Shown: positions 33,556 to 44,567, counted from the first letter of the stretch. The stretch: DNA of 64,000 bases from Gallionella sp. (GCA_028710565.1 JAQTTV010000007.1:62001-126000); one strand, 5' to 3'. Notes: generated by a model from the sequence alone, not told the origin. Program-made: numbers and translations.

Positions 33556-34026
33556 ATGCGTAACCATACTGTAATTGCCTTGATAGGCATGGGTTTGATG
33601 TTGGGGTTGACGGGCATTGCCGCTGCGGCGGGCATCAAAGCCAATGACACAGGCTTGAGTAAAACCAGTGTTTTCGACGTGCCCACGCCGATTGTGTATC
33701 ACTACAAGGCGGATCAAGCGGGCAGCAGCAAGTTGTTGCCGCGTGCCTACTTAGGTGCACCGCCGCAAATTCCGCATGACATCACGGATTTTTTGCCGAT
33801 CACCCGCGATAGCAATATGTGCGTGAGCTGCCATGACCAAAAGGAGCAATGGGGTCAAAAACGCGCAACAGGTACGCCTACACCGATCCCCGCCAGCCAT
33901 TACACCGATTTACGTAATGCGCCCAGTAAAGTGACGGATCAGCTTATTGGGGCGCGTTATAACTGTAATCAGTGCCATGTGCCGCAAACAGATGCGCCTG
34001 CGTTGGTTATAAATATGTTTAAGTAA
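33556..34026 (+). CDS. napB: Periplasmic nitrate reductase cytochrome subunit NapB
   Basis: A 156-residue dihaem cytochrome c that passes electrons to NapA. It has a signal peptide (VIALIGMGLMLGLTGIAAAA) and two haem sites, CVSCH (near residue 94) and CNQCH (near 138). The IPHDITDFLPITRDSNMCVSCH segment and the C-terminal CHVPQTDAP are diagnostic. The ATG at 33556 is behind CAAGGAG. It lies 17 bases after napA. No napC, napD or napG/H gene follows, so the electron donor and the maturation factor must be encoded elsewhere. Confidence 0.95.
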   Translation: MRNHTVIALIGMGLMLGLTGIAAAAGIKANDTGLSKTSVFDVPTPIVYHYKADQAGSSKLLPRAYLGAPPQIPHDITDFLPITRDSNMCVSCHDQKEQWGQKRATGTPTPIPASHYTDLRNAPSKVTDQLIGARYNCNQCHVPQTDAPALVINMFK

Positions 34027-34168
34027 AGTCGTGGATGCGCCCATCTGGCTTAGGAGCGCGATTTATTGACTCGAAACTAAACACGATCATGCCATCAAGA
34101 TAGATTTTACTTTCGCCGTGGTAATATGCCGCCCGCTGTGCAGCGAGCCACCTTTTTGAAAGCATGTT

Positions 34169-34993
34169 ATGGATTTAATTTACTGGAAAGCCATCATCCT
34201 CGGCATTGTCGAGGGTTTAACCGAATTTTTGCCGATCTCTTCCACAGGGCATCTAATTTTGATGGGGGATTTGTTGGGCTTTAATGACGAACGCGGCAAG
34301 GTGTTTGAAATTGTGATTCAGTTCGCTGCGATTTTGGCGGTGTGTTGGGAATATCGCGCTAAGTTGGGCTCGGTCTTCCAAGGTTTAGCCAATAAAGAAG
34401 AAGTGGCACAACGTTTTGTGGTGAATTTGGCGATTGCTTTTATGCCATTGGCTATTCTTGGGCTTGCCTTTGGTAAGGCAATTAAGGCACATTTGTTTGC
34501 CCCTATCCCTGTTGCGTTGGCGTTCATCATTGGCGGCTTTATTATTTTGTGGGCGGAAAAACGTCAACATGTGGAAACGGTGGGTTCTGTCGATGACATG
34601 CACTGGAAAGATGCCTTGAAAATGGGATTTGCTCAGGCGTTGGCATTGATTCCTGGCACATCACGTTCGGGTTCAACCATTATCGGCGGGCTGTTTTTTG
34701 GTTTGTCTCGCAAGGCAGCAACCGAATTTTCCTTCTTCCTCGCCATTCCCACATTGACTGCCGCGACCATCTACGAAGTGTATAAGCATCGTGAGTTGTT
34801 TCATGCCCAAGATAGTGGTTTGTTTTTAGTGGGTTCAATTGCTTCTTTTGTGAGCGCATTTATCGCTGTGCGCGGGTTGTTGCGCTATATTAGCCGCCAC
34901 GACTTCACCGTTTTCGCATGGTATCGCATCGCATTTGGTTTGATCGTACTGGCGACATGGTATAGCGGCGCGGTGAATTGGACGGTGGACTAA
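34169..34993 (+). CDS. uppP: Undecaprenyl-diphosphatase UppP (BacA)
   Basis: A 274-residue membrane enzyme that recycles undecaprenyl pyrophosphate to the lipid carrier used in cell wall synthesis. The family motifs are [15 protein letters not shown] (residues 15-29) and [35 protein letters not shown] (near 160-195). About eight membrane helices are visible. Length is standard. A tyrosine phosphatase gene starts two bases after its stop. Confidence 0.97.
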   Translation: MDLIYWKAIILGIVEGLTEFLPISSTGHLILMGDLLGFNDERGKVFEIVIQFAAILAVCWEYRAKLGSVFQGLANKEEVAQRFVVNLAIAFMPLAILGLAFGKAIKAHLFAPIPVALAFIIGGFIILWAEKRQHVETVGSVDDMHWKDALKMGFAQALALIPGTSRSGSTIIGGLFFGLSRKAATEFSFFLAIPTLTAATIYEVYKHRELFHAQDSGLFLVGSIASFVSAFIAVRGLLRYISRHDFTVFAWYRIAFGLIVLATWYSGAVNWTVD

Positions 34994-34994
34994 C

Positions 34995-35474
34995 ATGGTT
35001 AAAGTGCTTTTCGTTTGTATGGGGAATATTTGTCGATCACCTACAGCGGAAGCTGTTTTTCGCGCCAAAGTCGCTACGGCGGGGCTGACGGAGCACATTC
35101 AAATTGATTCGGCGGGCACACATAACTATCACATCGGTAAAGCACCTGATGCCCGTACGCAAAAAGCAGCTCAGCGGCGTGGGTATGACTTGAGCGCGCT
35201 ACGGGCGCGGCAAGTTACCAAGCAGGATTTTATGGATTTTGACTTTGTGTTGGCAATGGATCTCGCCAATCTGAAGATTTTACAACGTTTACGTCCGTTG
35301 AATGCGACCAGTCACTTTGGGTTGTTACTCGAATTTGCACGTCATCAGACCAGCCGAGAAGTGCCAGATCCTTACTATGGCGGCGAAGACGGTTTTGAGG
35401 AAGTCTTGGATATGATTGAGGATGCCACTGAGGGGTTGTTGATTGATTTGCGTGCAGGACATGACCTGACTTAA
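34995..35474 (+). CDS. Low-molecular-weight protein-tyrosine phosphatase
   Basis: A 159-residue phosphatase. The P-loop CMGNICRS (CX5R) is at residues 8-15 and the general acid aspartate is in VPDPYYGG. QIDSAGTHNYHIGKAPDARTQKAAQRRGYDLSALRARQ is the typical body. Such enzymes control polysaccharide export by dephosphorylating tyrosine kinases. Lying directly after uppP (two bases) suggests a cell-envelope role and a shared transcript. Confidence 0.94.
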   Translation: MVKVLFVCMGNICRSPTAEAVFRAKVATAGLTEHIQIDSAGTHNYHIGKAPDARTQKAAQRRGYDLSALRARQVTKQDFMDFDFVLAMDLANLKILQRLRPLNATSHFGLLLEFARHQTSREVPDPYYGGEDGFEEVLDMIEDATEGLLIDLRAGHDLT

Positions 35475-35495
35475 CTACTCACGGATGAATTATCT

Positions 35496-35520
35496 GGCAG
35501 AGCAACCGTGTTACTCTGCC
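35496..35520. terminator. Hairpin between convergent genes
   Basis: GGCAGAG / CTCTGCC with an 11-base loop lies in the gap between the phosphatase and the PCuAC genes. There is no clear T run, so it is a weak terminator candidate. Confidence 0.4.
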
Positions 35521-35537
35521 TCAATTCGCCGAGGTGA

Positions 35538-35996
35538 TTAGTGGTGATGGTGGTGATTTTCAACCAGTGGCTTAACGGTTGCTTCTGCTTTTAATTCCAG
35601 CGTTTCTTTTTCCGAGATTTTGATGATTAACGTGAAGGGTACTTTTGTTCCTTCCTTTAAAGGCATCTTAAGTCCGATCAGCATGAGATGTACGCCTGTT
35701 TCGCTAAAGTTTATGACGGTACCCGCAGGGAGTTCGATCGATTTAATTTCGCGCATTTGCATGACACCATGTTCTTCCTGCATGGTGTGTAGTTCAGCAC
35801 TTTGAGCGAGCGAACTTTTCACGCCGATGAGTGTAGCGGTTTGTTTACTGCTGATCATTAAATCAATTGCAGCACTCTCTTGGCCTGGCGCAGTGGCGCG
35901 TGTCCAAGCGTGTAAAATCTCAATGTCGTCAGCGTACACATTGCTTGAGAGCAGTATTGCGCCTAGATAAATTGCCCATTTAATTAGTTTTGTCAT
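35538..35996 (-). CDS. PCuAC family periplasmic copper chaperone
   Basis: A 152-residue protein with a signal peptide (WAIYLGAILLSSNVYA). The PCuAC pattern of histidines and methionines is present: HAWTRATAPGQESAA, then ELHTMQEEHGVMQMREI and HLMLIGLKMPLKEGTKVPFTL. The C-terminus is a run of histidines (NHHHHH) that could add a second metal site. Such chaperones deliver copper to cytochrome oxidase. The ATG at 35996 has a ribosome site (ACAGGAAA); an upstream in-frame ATG would place the signal too far inside. Confidence 0.9.
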   Translation of the reverse strand: MTKLIKWAIYLGAILLSSNVYADDIEILHAWTRATAPGQESAAIDLMISSKQTATLIGVKSSLAQSAELHTMQEEHGVMQMREIKSIELPAGTVINFSETGVHLMLIGLKMPLKEGTKVPFTLIIKISEKETLELKAEATVKPLVENHHHHH

Positions 35997-36147
35997 GATG
36001 ATTTCCTGTTTGTGAGTGGTTGCGAGGGGCGGATTATACGGCTTTGGTGGAAAAGGGTGATGAGGCTGTAGTGATAAAAAGTTGACCAAAACGTCACTAA
36101 CCATTATCTTACGCGGTCTTTTTGGCTTTTAATTTAAGGTGTTTGTC

Positions 36148-37857
36148 ATGGAATTGACTGGTGCGGAAATCGCGATCCGCTGTTTGCAGGAGGAAGGGGT
36201 TGAATACTTGTTCGGCTATCCTGGTGGAGCCGTATTGCATATTTATGATGCGTTGTTTCAACAGGATAAGGTCAAGCACGTGTTGGTGCGTCACGAACAG
36301 GCGGCTATTCATGCTGCGGATGGTTATGCGCGCTCATCTGAGAAGGTTGGCGTAGCACTTGTCACCTCTGGGCCTGGTTTGACTAACGCCGTCACAGGCA
36401 TTGCCACCGCGTATATGGATTCGATTCCCATGGTGGTATTGAGCGGGCAAGTGCCTAGCTATGCGATTGGTGAAGATGCGTTTCAAGAAGTGGATGCCGT
36501 GGGGATTACCCGTCCTTGCGTGAAGCACAATTTCTTGATTAAGCATGTGGCTGATATTGCGCCGACGATTAAAAAAGCCTTTTACTTGGCAAAATCGGGT
36601 CGCCCAGGTCCTGTGTTGATTGATATTCCTAAAGATATTTCCAACCAAAAGACCGAGTTTATTTATCCTAGCAGCGTGCATATTCGCTCTTACAACCCTG
36701 TGGGTAAAGGTGATAGTGCGCAGATTCGTCATGCGGCGCAAATGTTATTGGAGGCCAAACGTCCAATGATTTATGCGGGCGGTGGGGTGGTACTGGGAGA
36801 TGCCTCCGCACAATTGACCGATTTAGTTCGCCTGCTTGGCGCGCCTTGTACCAACACACTGATGGGATTGGGCGGTTTCCCTGCCAGCGATACGCAATTT
36901 GTGGGTATGTTAGGGATGCACGGCACGTATGAAGCTAATATGGCGATGCAATATTGTGACGTCTTGGTTGCGGTGGGTGCGCGCTTTGATGATCGTGTGA
37001 TTGGTAATGTGGCGCACTTTGCCGAAGTGCCGCGTAAAATCATTCATATCGATATTGATCCCTCTTCGATTGCCAAACGCGTAAAGGTTGATTTACCCAT
37101 TGTTGGTAATGTGAAGTTGGTGTTAGATGAATTGTTGACGGTGTTGCGAGGCACCAAACAAAAGCCAGATGCCTTGGCTTTGACTGACTGGTGGAAGCAA
37201 ATTGAGACTTGGCGTGTTAAGGGCGGTGGGTTGCGTTATGCTAACTCCAGTGAAGTGATTAAACCCCAATACGTCATTGAAACTTTGCATGAAATTACAG
37301 GCGGCGATGCGTTTGTCACATCAGATGTGGGGCAGCATCAAATGTGGGCAGCACAGTACTACCGATTTGATAAGCCGCGTCGTTGGATTAACTCAGGCGG
37401 ATTGGGCACAATGGGCTTTGGCTTGCCTGCAGCGATGGGTGTGCAGCTTATCAACCCAGGTGCTACCGTGGCGTGCGTGACAGGTGAAGGGAGTATTCAG
37501 ATGAATATTCAGGAGCTTTCTACCTGTAAGCAATTCCATTTGCCGATTAAAGTGGTGGCGTTGAACAACCGTTATTTGGGCATGGTGCGGCAGTGGCAGC
37601 AGTTCTTCCATGGTGATCGCTACTCTGAATCCTATATGGATGCTTTGCCTGATTTTGTGAAAATTGCTGAAGCTTATGGACATGTGGGCATCCGCGTGGA
37701 CAGTCCAGCGGATGTAAAACCCGCGATGCAAGAAGCGTTCGCGCGTAAAAATGAATTGGTATTTATGGATTTCCGTACTGACTCCACTGAAAATGTGTTC
37801 CCGATGGTGCCTGGCGGTAAGGGCTTGTCGGAAGTAATATTGGCGGAGGACTTATAA
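36148..37857 (+). CDS. ilvB: Acetolactate synthase large subunit
   Basis: A 569-residue thiamine diphosphate enzyme for the first common step of valine, leucine and isoleucine synthesis. The catalytic glutamate is in RHEQAAIHAADGYAR, the FAD region is in RFDDRVIGN, and the thiamine motif runs from VTGEGSIQMNIQEL to NNRYLGMVRQWQQ. ATG 36148 follows TTAAGGTG; a GTG at 36139 is an alternative. It overlaps ilvH by one base (stop TAA and start ATG share the A). Confidence 0.97.
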   Translation: MELTGAEIAIRCLQEEGVEYLFGYPGGAVLHIYDALFQQDKVKHVLVRHEQAAIHAADGYARSSEKVGVALVTSGPGLTNAVTGIATAYMDSIPMVVLSGQVPSYAIGEDAFQEVDAVGITRPCVKHNFLIKHVADIAPTIKKAFYLAKSGRPGPVLIDIPKDISNQKTEFIYPSSVHIRSYNPVGKGDSAQIRHAAQMLLEAKRPMIYAGGGVVLGDASAQLTDLVRLLGAPCTNTLMGLGGFPASDTQFVGMLGMHGTYEANMAMQYCDVLVAVGARFDDRVIGNVAHFAEVPRKIIHIDIDPSSIAKRVKVDLPIVGNVKLVLDELLTVLRGTKQKPDALALTDWWKQIETWRVKGGGLRYANSSEVIKPQYVIETLHEITGGDAFVTSDVGQHQMWAAQYYRFDKPRRWINSGGLGTMGFGLPAAMGVQLINPGATVACVTGEGSIQMNIQELSTCKQFHLPIKVVALNNRYLGMVRQWQQFFHGDRYSESYMDALPDFVKIAEAYGHVGIRVDSPADVKPAMQEAFARKNELVFMDFRTDSTENVFPMVPGGKGLSEVILAEDL

Positions 37858-38348
37858 TGCGACATATTATTTCAGTATTGATGGAAAACGAAGCGGGTGC
37901 GTTGTCACGTGTTGCAGGGCTTTTTTCTGCGCGCGGATATAACATCGAATCGCTGACGGTAGCCGTCACAGAAGACGAAACTTTGTCGCGCATGACCATC
38001 GTGACGAGCGGTTCGGATGCGATCATTGAGCAAATCACCAAGCAGCTCAACAAGCTAATTGATGTTGCAGCAGTGATGGATTTGAGTGATGGTAGTCATT
38101 TAGAGCGTGAATTGATGCTATTGAAGTTGCGTGCCGAAGGCTGTGCACGTGAAGAGCTGAAACGCATGGCGGACATATTTGGTGGGCGCGTTATTGATGT
38201 AACCGCTACAACCTATGTGATTGAATTAACAGGTGCGAGCTCCAAGTTGGACGCGTTCATCGAAGCTATTGACCGCGATTTGATTCTGGAAACTGTGCGC
38301 ACAGGTGCTTCTGGCATTGGGCGCGGTGATCGAATTTTGAAACTTTAA
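37857..38348 (+). CDS. ilvH: Acetolactate synthase small (regulatory) subunit
   Basis: A 163-residue subunit that binds valine and stabilises the large subunit. The N-terminal ACT domain begins RHIISVLMENEAGALSRVAGLFSARGYNIESLTV, the classical valine site. The C-terminal regulatory domain includes RELMLLKLRAEG and ADIFGGRVIDVTATTYVIELTG. It overlaps ilvB at one base, so the subunits are made together. Confidence 0.97.
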   Translation: MRHIISVLMENEAGALSRVAGLFSARGYNIESLTVAVTEDETLSRMTIVTSGSDAIIEQITKQLNKLIDVAAVMDLSDGSHLERELMLLKLRAEGCAREELKRMADIFGGRVIDVTATTYVIELTGASSKLDAFIEAIDRDLILETVRTGASGIGRGDRILKL

Positions 38349-38362
38349 GGTGGTTGTGAGTT

Positions 38363-39480
<1,118 letters not shown>

Positions 39481-39489
39481 AAGCAGTCG

Positions 39490-39598
39490 GTAGACATTAG
39501 TCGCTAGTCGTTAGTGAAAGGCAAAACCTTTTCTGATGGCTGGCGACTTATTCTTTCAACTTAACGACTACAAACTAATGACTACTAGCTACTAACAA
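39490..39598. repeat. TAACGAC-family inverted repeat between ilvC and psd
   Basis: Contains TTAGTCGCTAGTCGTTAGTG on the left and AACTTAACGACTACAAACTA plus ACTACTAGCTACTAAC on the right. The arms can pair around a central loop. Degenerate version of the array at 27501-27567. Confidence 0.6.
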
Positions 39599-39608
39599 AC
39601 GACCAATT

Positions 39609-40259
39609 ATGAATAACTACCCTCATCCACTTATCGCCCGCGAAGGCTGGCCATTCTTAGCGGGTGCAGTCGTCATCGCACTGCTGTTTTCTATCTTCGG
39701 CGGTGGTGTTTTGGCAACGCTGGCATGGGTAATTGCCCTGTTCGTTTTGCAATTTTTCCGTGATCCGCCTCGTGAAATTCCACAAGAGGTGGGAGCTGTT
39801 TTGTCTCCAGCTGATGGGCGCGTCATTAAAGTTGAACAAACGCAAGATCCTTATGGAGAACGTGAAGCCATTTTGGTTAGCGTCTTTATGAACGTGTTTA
39901 ACGTGCATTCCAACCGCAGCCCTGTGGATGGTGTCATTCAAAAAGTGCAGTATTTTCCTGGTAAATTTGTCAACGCAGATTTGGACAAAGCTTCCAGCGA
40001 AAATGAACGCAATGCCATCGTCTTGAAAACCAGCGACCAACAAACTATTACGTTCGTACAAGTCGCTGGGCTGATAGCGCGACGGATTTTGTGCTATGTT
40101 CAAGCAAATGACGTATTATCACGTGGGCAACGCTACGGCTTCATCCGTTTTGGTTCACGGGTTGATGTTTATTTGCCGTTGAATGCCAAAGTCAACGTAA
40201 GCATAGGTGACAAGGTTTCCGCGACTACCACTATTTTGGCAACTTTGCCCCAAAGCTAA
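39609..40259 (+). CDS. psd: Phosphatidylserine decarboxylase proenzyme
   Basis: A 216-residue short-type decarboxylase that forms phosphatidylethanolamine and cuts itself to create a pyruvoyl group. The cleavage serine is expected in [11 protein letters not shown] (near residue 178). Other marks are two N-terminal membrane helices, [13 protein letters not shown] and [16 protein letters not shown]. Followed closely by pssA, which makes its substrate. Confidence 0.95.
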   Translation: MNNYPHPLIAREGWPFLAGAVVIALLFSIFGGGVLATLAWVIALFVLQFFRDPPREIPQEVGAVLSPADGRVIKVEQTQDPYGEREAILVSVFMNVFNVHSNRSPVDGVIQKVQYFPGKFVNADLDKASSENERNAIVLKTSDQQTITFVQVAGLIARRILCYVQANDVLSRGQRYGFIRFGSRVDVYLPLNAKVNVSIGDKVSATTTILATLPQS

Positions 40260-40266
40260 TCGGCGC

Positions 40267-41007
40267 ATGGACGACTTTAAAACACAACGACCAATGAATC
40301 TGCGCAAGCGCGGGATTTATCTATTGCCCAATCTGTTTACTACTGGCGCGCTATTCGCGGGTTTTTACGCTATTGTGCAGGCCATGAATGCGCAGTTTGA
40401 ACATGCGGCTATTGCGATTTTTATTGCGATGGTGCTGGATGGCTTGGATGGGCGTGTTGCCCGTCTCACACACACCCAAAGTGAATTCGGTGCCGAATAC
40501 GACAGTTTGTCAGACATGGTATCTTTTGGGGTTGCTCCTTCGTTGGTAATGTATGAATGGGCTCTGAAGGGGTTGGGGAAGTGGGGCTGGTTCGCTGCGT
40601 TTATTTACTGTACCGCTACCGCCTTGCGTTTGGCGCGTTTTAATACCAATATTGACGTCGTCGATAAACGCTATTTCCAAGGCTTACCCAGTCCTGCTGC
40701 CGCTGCATTGGTTGCTGGCTTTGTCTGGGTCATGTGGGATTATGGTATGACGGGTGAGGAAGTGCGTGGTTATGCCGCTGTGCTGACTGTGCTGGCAGGT
40801 CTAAGTATGGTGAGCAATTTGCCGTTTTATAGCTTCAAGGACTTCAATGCAAGAAAAAGCGTACCTTTCGTGGTTGTTTTTCTTATCCCATTGTTTTTTA
40901 TAGTTATTTGGAGTGATCCTTCGCGAGTATTATTTGCATTGTTTGTGGCTTATGCTTTGTCTGGAATTGTGATGTGGCTGCTCAGGTTGCGCCAAAAAAG
41001 GCAATAG
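40267..41007 (+). CDS. pssA: CDP-diacylglycerol-serine O-phosphatidyltransferase
   Basis: A 246-residue membrane enzyme making phosphatidylserine from CDP-diacylglycerol and serine. The CDP-alcohol phosphotransferase motif DGLDGRVAR...GAEYDSLSDMVSFG (residues 58-90) is intact, and six to eight helices are visible. The ATG at 40267 lies eight bases after psd; a second ATG at 40294 (MNLRKRG) is also possible. The psd-pssA pair joins the two steps of phosphatidylethanolamine synthesis. Confidence 0.95.
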   Translation: MDDFKTQRPMNLRKRGIYLLPNLFTTGALFAGFYAIVQAMNAQFEHAAIAIFIAMVLDGLDGRVARLTHTQSEFGAEYDSLSDMVSFGVAPSLVMYEWALKGLGKWGWFAAFIYCTATALRLARFNTNIDVVDKRYFQGLPSPAAAALVAGFVWVMWDYGMTGEEVRGYAAVLTVLAGLSMVSNLPFYSFKDFNARKSVPFVVVFLIPLFFIVIWSDPSRVLFALFVAYALSGIVMWLLRLRQKRQ

Positions 41008-41224
41008 AAATAGGTAGTTGATGATCCTAGTGTGGCGATACTTTAACTGAAATATAACTGTTTTTTGGTTGTCAGATGTCAGGAGCTGTTCTGAGGGGTA
41101 CTTTAATTTATGGTGGTTGGAAGATAAAAGTTATGACAGCAAGGGAAAAATTCGATAGCATTAGCAACGTTGCAAATTCAATAAATACATTTAGCACAGT
41201 GAAAAGAAATCAAAGGGGATCAAA

Positions 41225-41638
41225 TTGAGCGATAGTCTGCCATTGTCGGGCGTAAAAGTCGTGTTGATTGACGATAGCAATACCATACGTCGTAGCGGCG
41301 AAATGTTCCTGAAACAAGCGGGGTGTGATGTCGCGTTAGCGGAGGATGGTTTTGATGGCTTGGCTAAAGTTGTTGAACATAACCCTGATATTATTTTTAT
41401 TGATGTCATGATGCCAAGATTAGATGGTTATCAGGCTTGTGTATTAATCAAAAGCCACGAACGATTTAAGAACATTCCAGTCGTGATGTTAACGAGTAAG
41501 GATAGTTTGTTTGATCGTGCTCGTGGTAAATTGGTAGGCGCAGATCAATATCTCCTAAAACCGTTTAATAAAAAGAATCTTATTGAAACAGTAATGATGC
41601 ATACAAGAAAACAAGAGGATACAAATTATGGCAATTAA
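41225..41638 (+). CDS. pilG: Twitching motility response regulator PilG
   Basis: A 137-residue single-domain receiver. The acid pair is in VLIDDSNTIRRSGEMFL, the phosphoacceptor aspartate in IIFIDVMMPRLDGY and the lysine in YLLKPFNKK. ATIRRS near the start and the position before pilH identify it as PilG, which promotes pilus extension. The start is a TTG at 41225 after AAGGGGATCAAA. It overlaps pilH by 11 bases. Confidence 0.93.
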   Translation: MSDSLPLSGVKVVLIDDSNTIRRSGEMFLKQAGCDVALAEDGFDGLAKVVEHNPDIIFIDVMMPRLDGYQACVLIKSHERFKNIPVVMLTSKDSLFDRARGKLVGADQYLLKPFNKKNLIETVMMHTRKQEDTNYGN

Positions 41639-41993
41639 AACAATTTTAGTGGTGGATGATTCGGCAACCGAACGCCACCTAATCGGTGAGATTTTGACTA
41701 AAGCAGGTTTTAGTGTGAGTTTCGCTCAAGATGGTGAAACAGGTGTCACGTTATCGAAGACGCAAAAGCCTGATTTAATTCTGATGGATGTGGTCATGCC
41801 AGGGCTAAACGGCTTTCAGGCCACTCGTGCAATCAGTAAAGATGATGATACGAAACATATTCCCATCATCCTATGCACGACTAAAGATCAGGAAACCGAT
41901 CGAGTTTGGGGTATTCGTCAAGGTGCGAAGGATTATGTATTGAAGCCAGTGGATGCAGCAGAATTGTTGCAGAAGATTGCTGCATTTAACTAA
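41628..41993 (+). CDS. pilH: Twitching motility response regulator PilH
   Basis: A 121-residue receiver. VVDDSATERHLIGEILTKAGF, LILMDVVMPGLNGFQATRAI and DYVLKPVDAAELL carry the conserved acids and lysine. The GVRQGAKDYVLKP-type end is characteristic of PilH, which acts with PilG on pilus retraction. It sits between pilG and pilI. Confidence 0.94.
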   Translation: MAIKTILVVDDSATERHLIGEILTKAGFSVSFAQDGETGVTLSKTQKPDLILMDVVMPGLNGFQATRAISKDDDTKHIPIILCTTKDQETDRVWGIRQGAKDYVLKPVDAAELLQKIAAFN

Positions 41994-42010
41994 GTGGCAA
42001 ACCACCGAAT

Positions 42011-42499
42011 ATGTCTAAACGCCTAAATTTGCGAGATTTCCAACAGAATCTCAGCAATCGCTTGCAAGATAAAGGTCACGCAGAAAGTCAGGTTTCCACG
42101 CTGGGTGTGCAGATTGGTGCACAGCATTGGTTGGTTGATATGACTGACATAAGTGAGGTTTTGCCCTTGCTTAAGGTCACTACTTTGCCACTATGTAAGC
42201 CATGGGTCGTCGGCATGATGAATGTGCGTGGTAACTTATATTGTGTCGCGGACATAGCATTATTCATGGGATTGGGTCGCGTAAGTGGTGAAATGCAAAA
42301 CCGCTTGCTGCTGATTTCGTCACAGCATGATTTTAATGCGGCCTTGTTAGTTGAGCGAGTTTATGGGTTGCGCAATGTTCAAGGGTGGCGGCACGACACG
42401 GTAGAAAATTGTTTTTTTGACGAGCAAGGCATGAAATGGCGCAAACTTAATGTGCCAGATCTGTTAGGGCAGGTAGAATTTCTGCAAATTGGCGCGTAG
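42011..42499 (+). CDS. pilI: CheW-like coupling protein PilI
   Basis: A 162-residue CheW-domain protein linking the receptor PilJ to the kinase ChpA. LGVQIGAQHWLVDMTDISEVLPLLKVTTLPLCKPWVVGMMNVRGNLYCVADIALFMG contains the CheW signature. It starts 17 bases after pilH in the order pilG-pilH-pilI-pilJ. Confidence 0.94.
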   Translation: MSKRLNLRDFQQNLSNRLQDKGHAESQVSTLGVQIGAQHWLVDMTDISEVLPLLKVTTLPLCKPWVVGMMNVRGNLYCVADIALFMGLGRVSGEMQNRLLLISSQHDFNAALLVERVYGLRNVQGWRHDTVENCFFDEQGMKWRKLNVPDLLGQVEFLQIGA

Positions 42500-42525
42500 T
42501 CGTCGCAGTAAGGGAGAAAAGTAAA

Positions 42526-44550
42526 ATGGCATTCAAGCTGAAATTACCTCAATTGAAACGTACGACCAAGCCAGTTGCCCATGTTGGCAAAAAGGCTTCA
42601 TGGTTAGATTTCAAATTGCCACTGATTGGTGCGCTACCTGTAGCGAGGCAATTGGCTATCTTGGGCGGTGCAACGGTGGTTGCGGCTGCGATTGCCGCGT
42701 TTGCTGTCTACCTGAACTACGAAGAAGTGAATGACCGTACTGAATACATTCAACTTGCTTCAGGTATTGAGTTGAATATTGAACGGCTAGACCATGATGC
42801 GGGTTTAGCGGCAGATGGTGAGGAGGGGGCATTTAAACAGCTGGCCGAAGCGCGATCAAACTTGACTAAGGCGTTGATGCAACTGGACAAGGGGAGTGAG
42901 ACAATTCCACCCACCAAAGAGCCTGCTCGTACCGAACTCAATAAGTTGTTGGCAACAGCAAATACGATGTTGATCGAAGAAGCTAAGTTGGAAGCTGGTC
43001 GTCCCGCACTGTTGATGTTGAGTAGCACTGTAGATGCGATGAGTGAAAGCGAAGCGGAGTTTCGTGTGCTCAGCGAACAATTGCTGACCAGTATTGGTAA
43101 AGATCAAGTTGGTCAGTTCATGTTGGCTATTGAACGTATTTCTGGTGATACCACAACCCTGCTGGCATCCGATATTGATTTGGATGACGTTGCTCAGCTG
43201 GCGATTGATACTGAGGCGGCGGAAGCTTTATTAGCGGTGATGCCTGTGGGCGCGCCTGGTGTGCAACATGCGGTCGAGCTCTTTGAACCTTATCGTATGA
43301 GTGTGGAAGGTCTGGTAGGACAGTCGTTGATGCTGGTGGATGCGAAGGACTCAGTTAAGTTTATTAGTACTTATATTGATGAGTTGGCAAAAGGTAGTCA
43401 AAAGCTTGTTGCTTCATACCGCTACAGTGAATTTGGACAAATTTACACCGCAGTTTCGAGTGCGTTTGGTATCTTGGCCATTTTGACATTGATGTTGATG
43501 TTTAAGGCGTATTTGGACGACTCTAAACATCAAGCAAAAGTGGCTGAGGAAACTAACTCACGAAACCAAAAGGCGATTTTGCGCCTCATGAACGAGTTAA
43601 GTGATTTGGCGGATGGGGATTTGACGATTCGTGCAACGGTGACCGAAGATATTACGGGTGCGATTGCGGACTCGGTGAACTTTACGACGGAAGAGTTGCG
43701 TAAGCTGGTTGGCGGGATTAACAATGCGTCGGAACAAATGACAGGTGCAACCAATAATGCGAATGGTTTTTCGCGTGATCTGATCTCTGCGACGCAGAAG
43801 CAAGTTCGTGAAATTCAGGATGCGGAAGAGTCGGTTCTGCTCATGGCTAAATCCATTCAAGAGGTTGATAGCAGCGCGGCGAAAGCGAGTGAGGTGGGGC
43901 GTCGTACCTTGGCCGCGACGGAGCAAGGTGCTCAAGCGGTGCGCAATAGTATTTCAGGTATGGATGGTATTCGTGAACAAATTCAAGAGACAGCGAAACG
44001 AATCAAACGACTGGGTGAAAGCTCACAAGAAATTGGTGAAATCGTTGACTTGATTTCGGATATTACTGAGCAAACCAACGTTTTGGCGTTGAATGCTGCG
44101 ATTCAAGCGGCATCCGCAGGTGAAGCAGGTCGAGGCTTCTCAGTGGTTGCGGAAGAAGTTCAACGGCTGGCGGAACGTTCGGCTGAGGCGACGCGACAAA
44201 TCGGTGCGCTGGTTAAAACCATTCAAAGCGATACGCACGATGCGGTGTCTGCGATGGAAAAGAGCACCTTGGGTGTGGTTGAAGGTGCGAAATTATCTGA
44301 TGTGGCGGGACAGTCACTGAAGGAAATTGAACAGGTCTCGAACGAGTTGGCAAAACTGATTAACAGTATTTCGGTGACCACGCAGGTGCAAACGGACATG
44401 GTGGGTGAGGTTTCAAATACCATGAAAGAAATTTTGAAGATTACAGGGCAAACGACTAAGGATACACGATTGACTGCGGAATCCATCGAACAGCTTACTA
44501 AATTGGCTGGCGATCTTAAAGGATCAGTAGCAGGCTTCAAAATTCAATAA
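42526..44550 (+). CDS. pilJ: Methyl-accepting receptor PilJ
   Basis: A 674-residue receptor. The first helix spans about residues 43-63 (LAILGGATVVAAAIAAFAVYL) and the second about 308-330 (FGILAILTLMLMFKAYL). A periplasmic domain of about 245 residues lies between them. Then come a HAMP-like region (LSDLADGDLTIRATVTEDITGAIADSVN) and the signalling tip NVLALNAAIQAASAGEAGRGFSVVAEEVQRLAERS. The receptor senses surface contact or pilus retraction in the Pil-Chp pathway. Confidence 0.95.
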   Translation: MAFKLKLPQLKRTTKPVAHVGKKASWLDFKLPLIGALPVARQLAILGGATVVAAAIAAFAVYLNYEEVNDRTEYIQLASGIELNIERLDHDAGLAADGEEGAFKQLAEARSNLTKALMQLDKGSETIPPTKEPARTELNKLLATANTMLIEEAKLEAGRPALLMLSSTVDAMSESEAEFRVLSEQLLTSIGKDQVGQFMLAIERISGDTTTLLASDIDLDDVAQLAIDTEAAEALLAVMPVGAPGVQHAVELFEPYRMSVEGLVGQSLMLVDAKDSVKFISTYIDELAKGSQKLVASYRYSEFGQIYTAVSSAFGILAILTLMLMFKAYLDDSKHQAKVAEETNSRNQKAILRLMNELSDLADGDLTIRATVTEDITGAIADSVNFTTEELRKLVGGINNASEQMTGATNNANGFSRDLISATQKQVREIQDAEESVLLMAKSIQEVDSSAAKASEVGRRTLAATEQGAQAVRNSISGMDGIREQIQETAKRIKRLGESSQEIGEIVDLISDITEQTNVLALNAAIQAASAGEAGRGFSVVAEEVQRLAERSAEATRQIGALVKTIQSDTHDAVSAMEKSTLGVVEGAKLSDVAGQSLKEIEQVSNELAKLINSISVTTQVQTDMVGEVSNTMKEILKITGQTTKDTRLTAESIEQLTKLAGDLKGSVAGFKIQ

Positions 44551-44567
44551 CTCATAGCGACCTAAGC

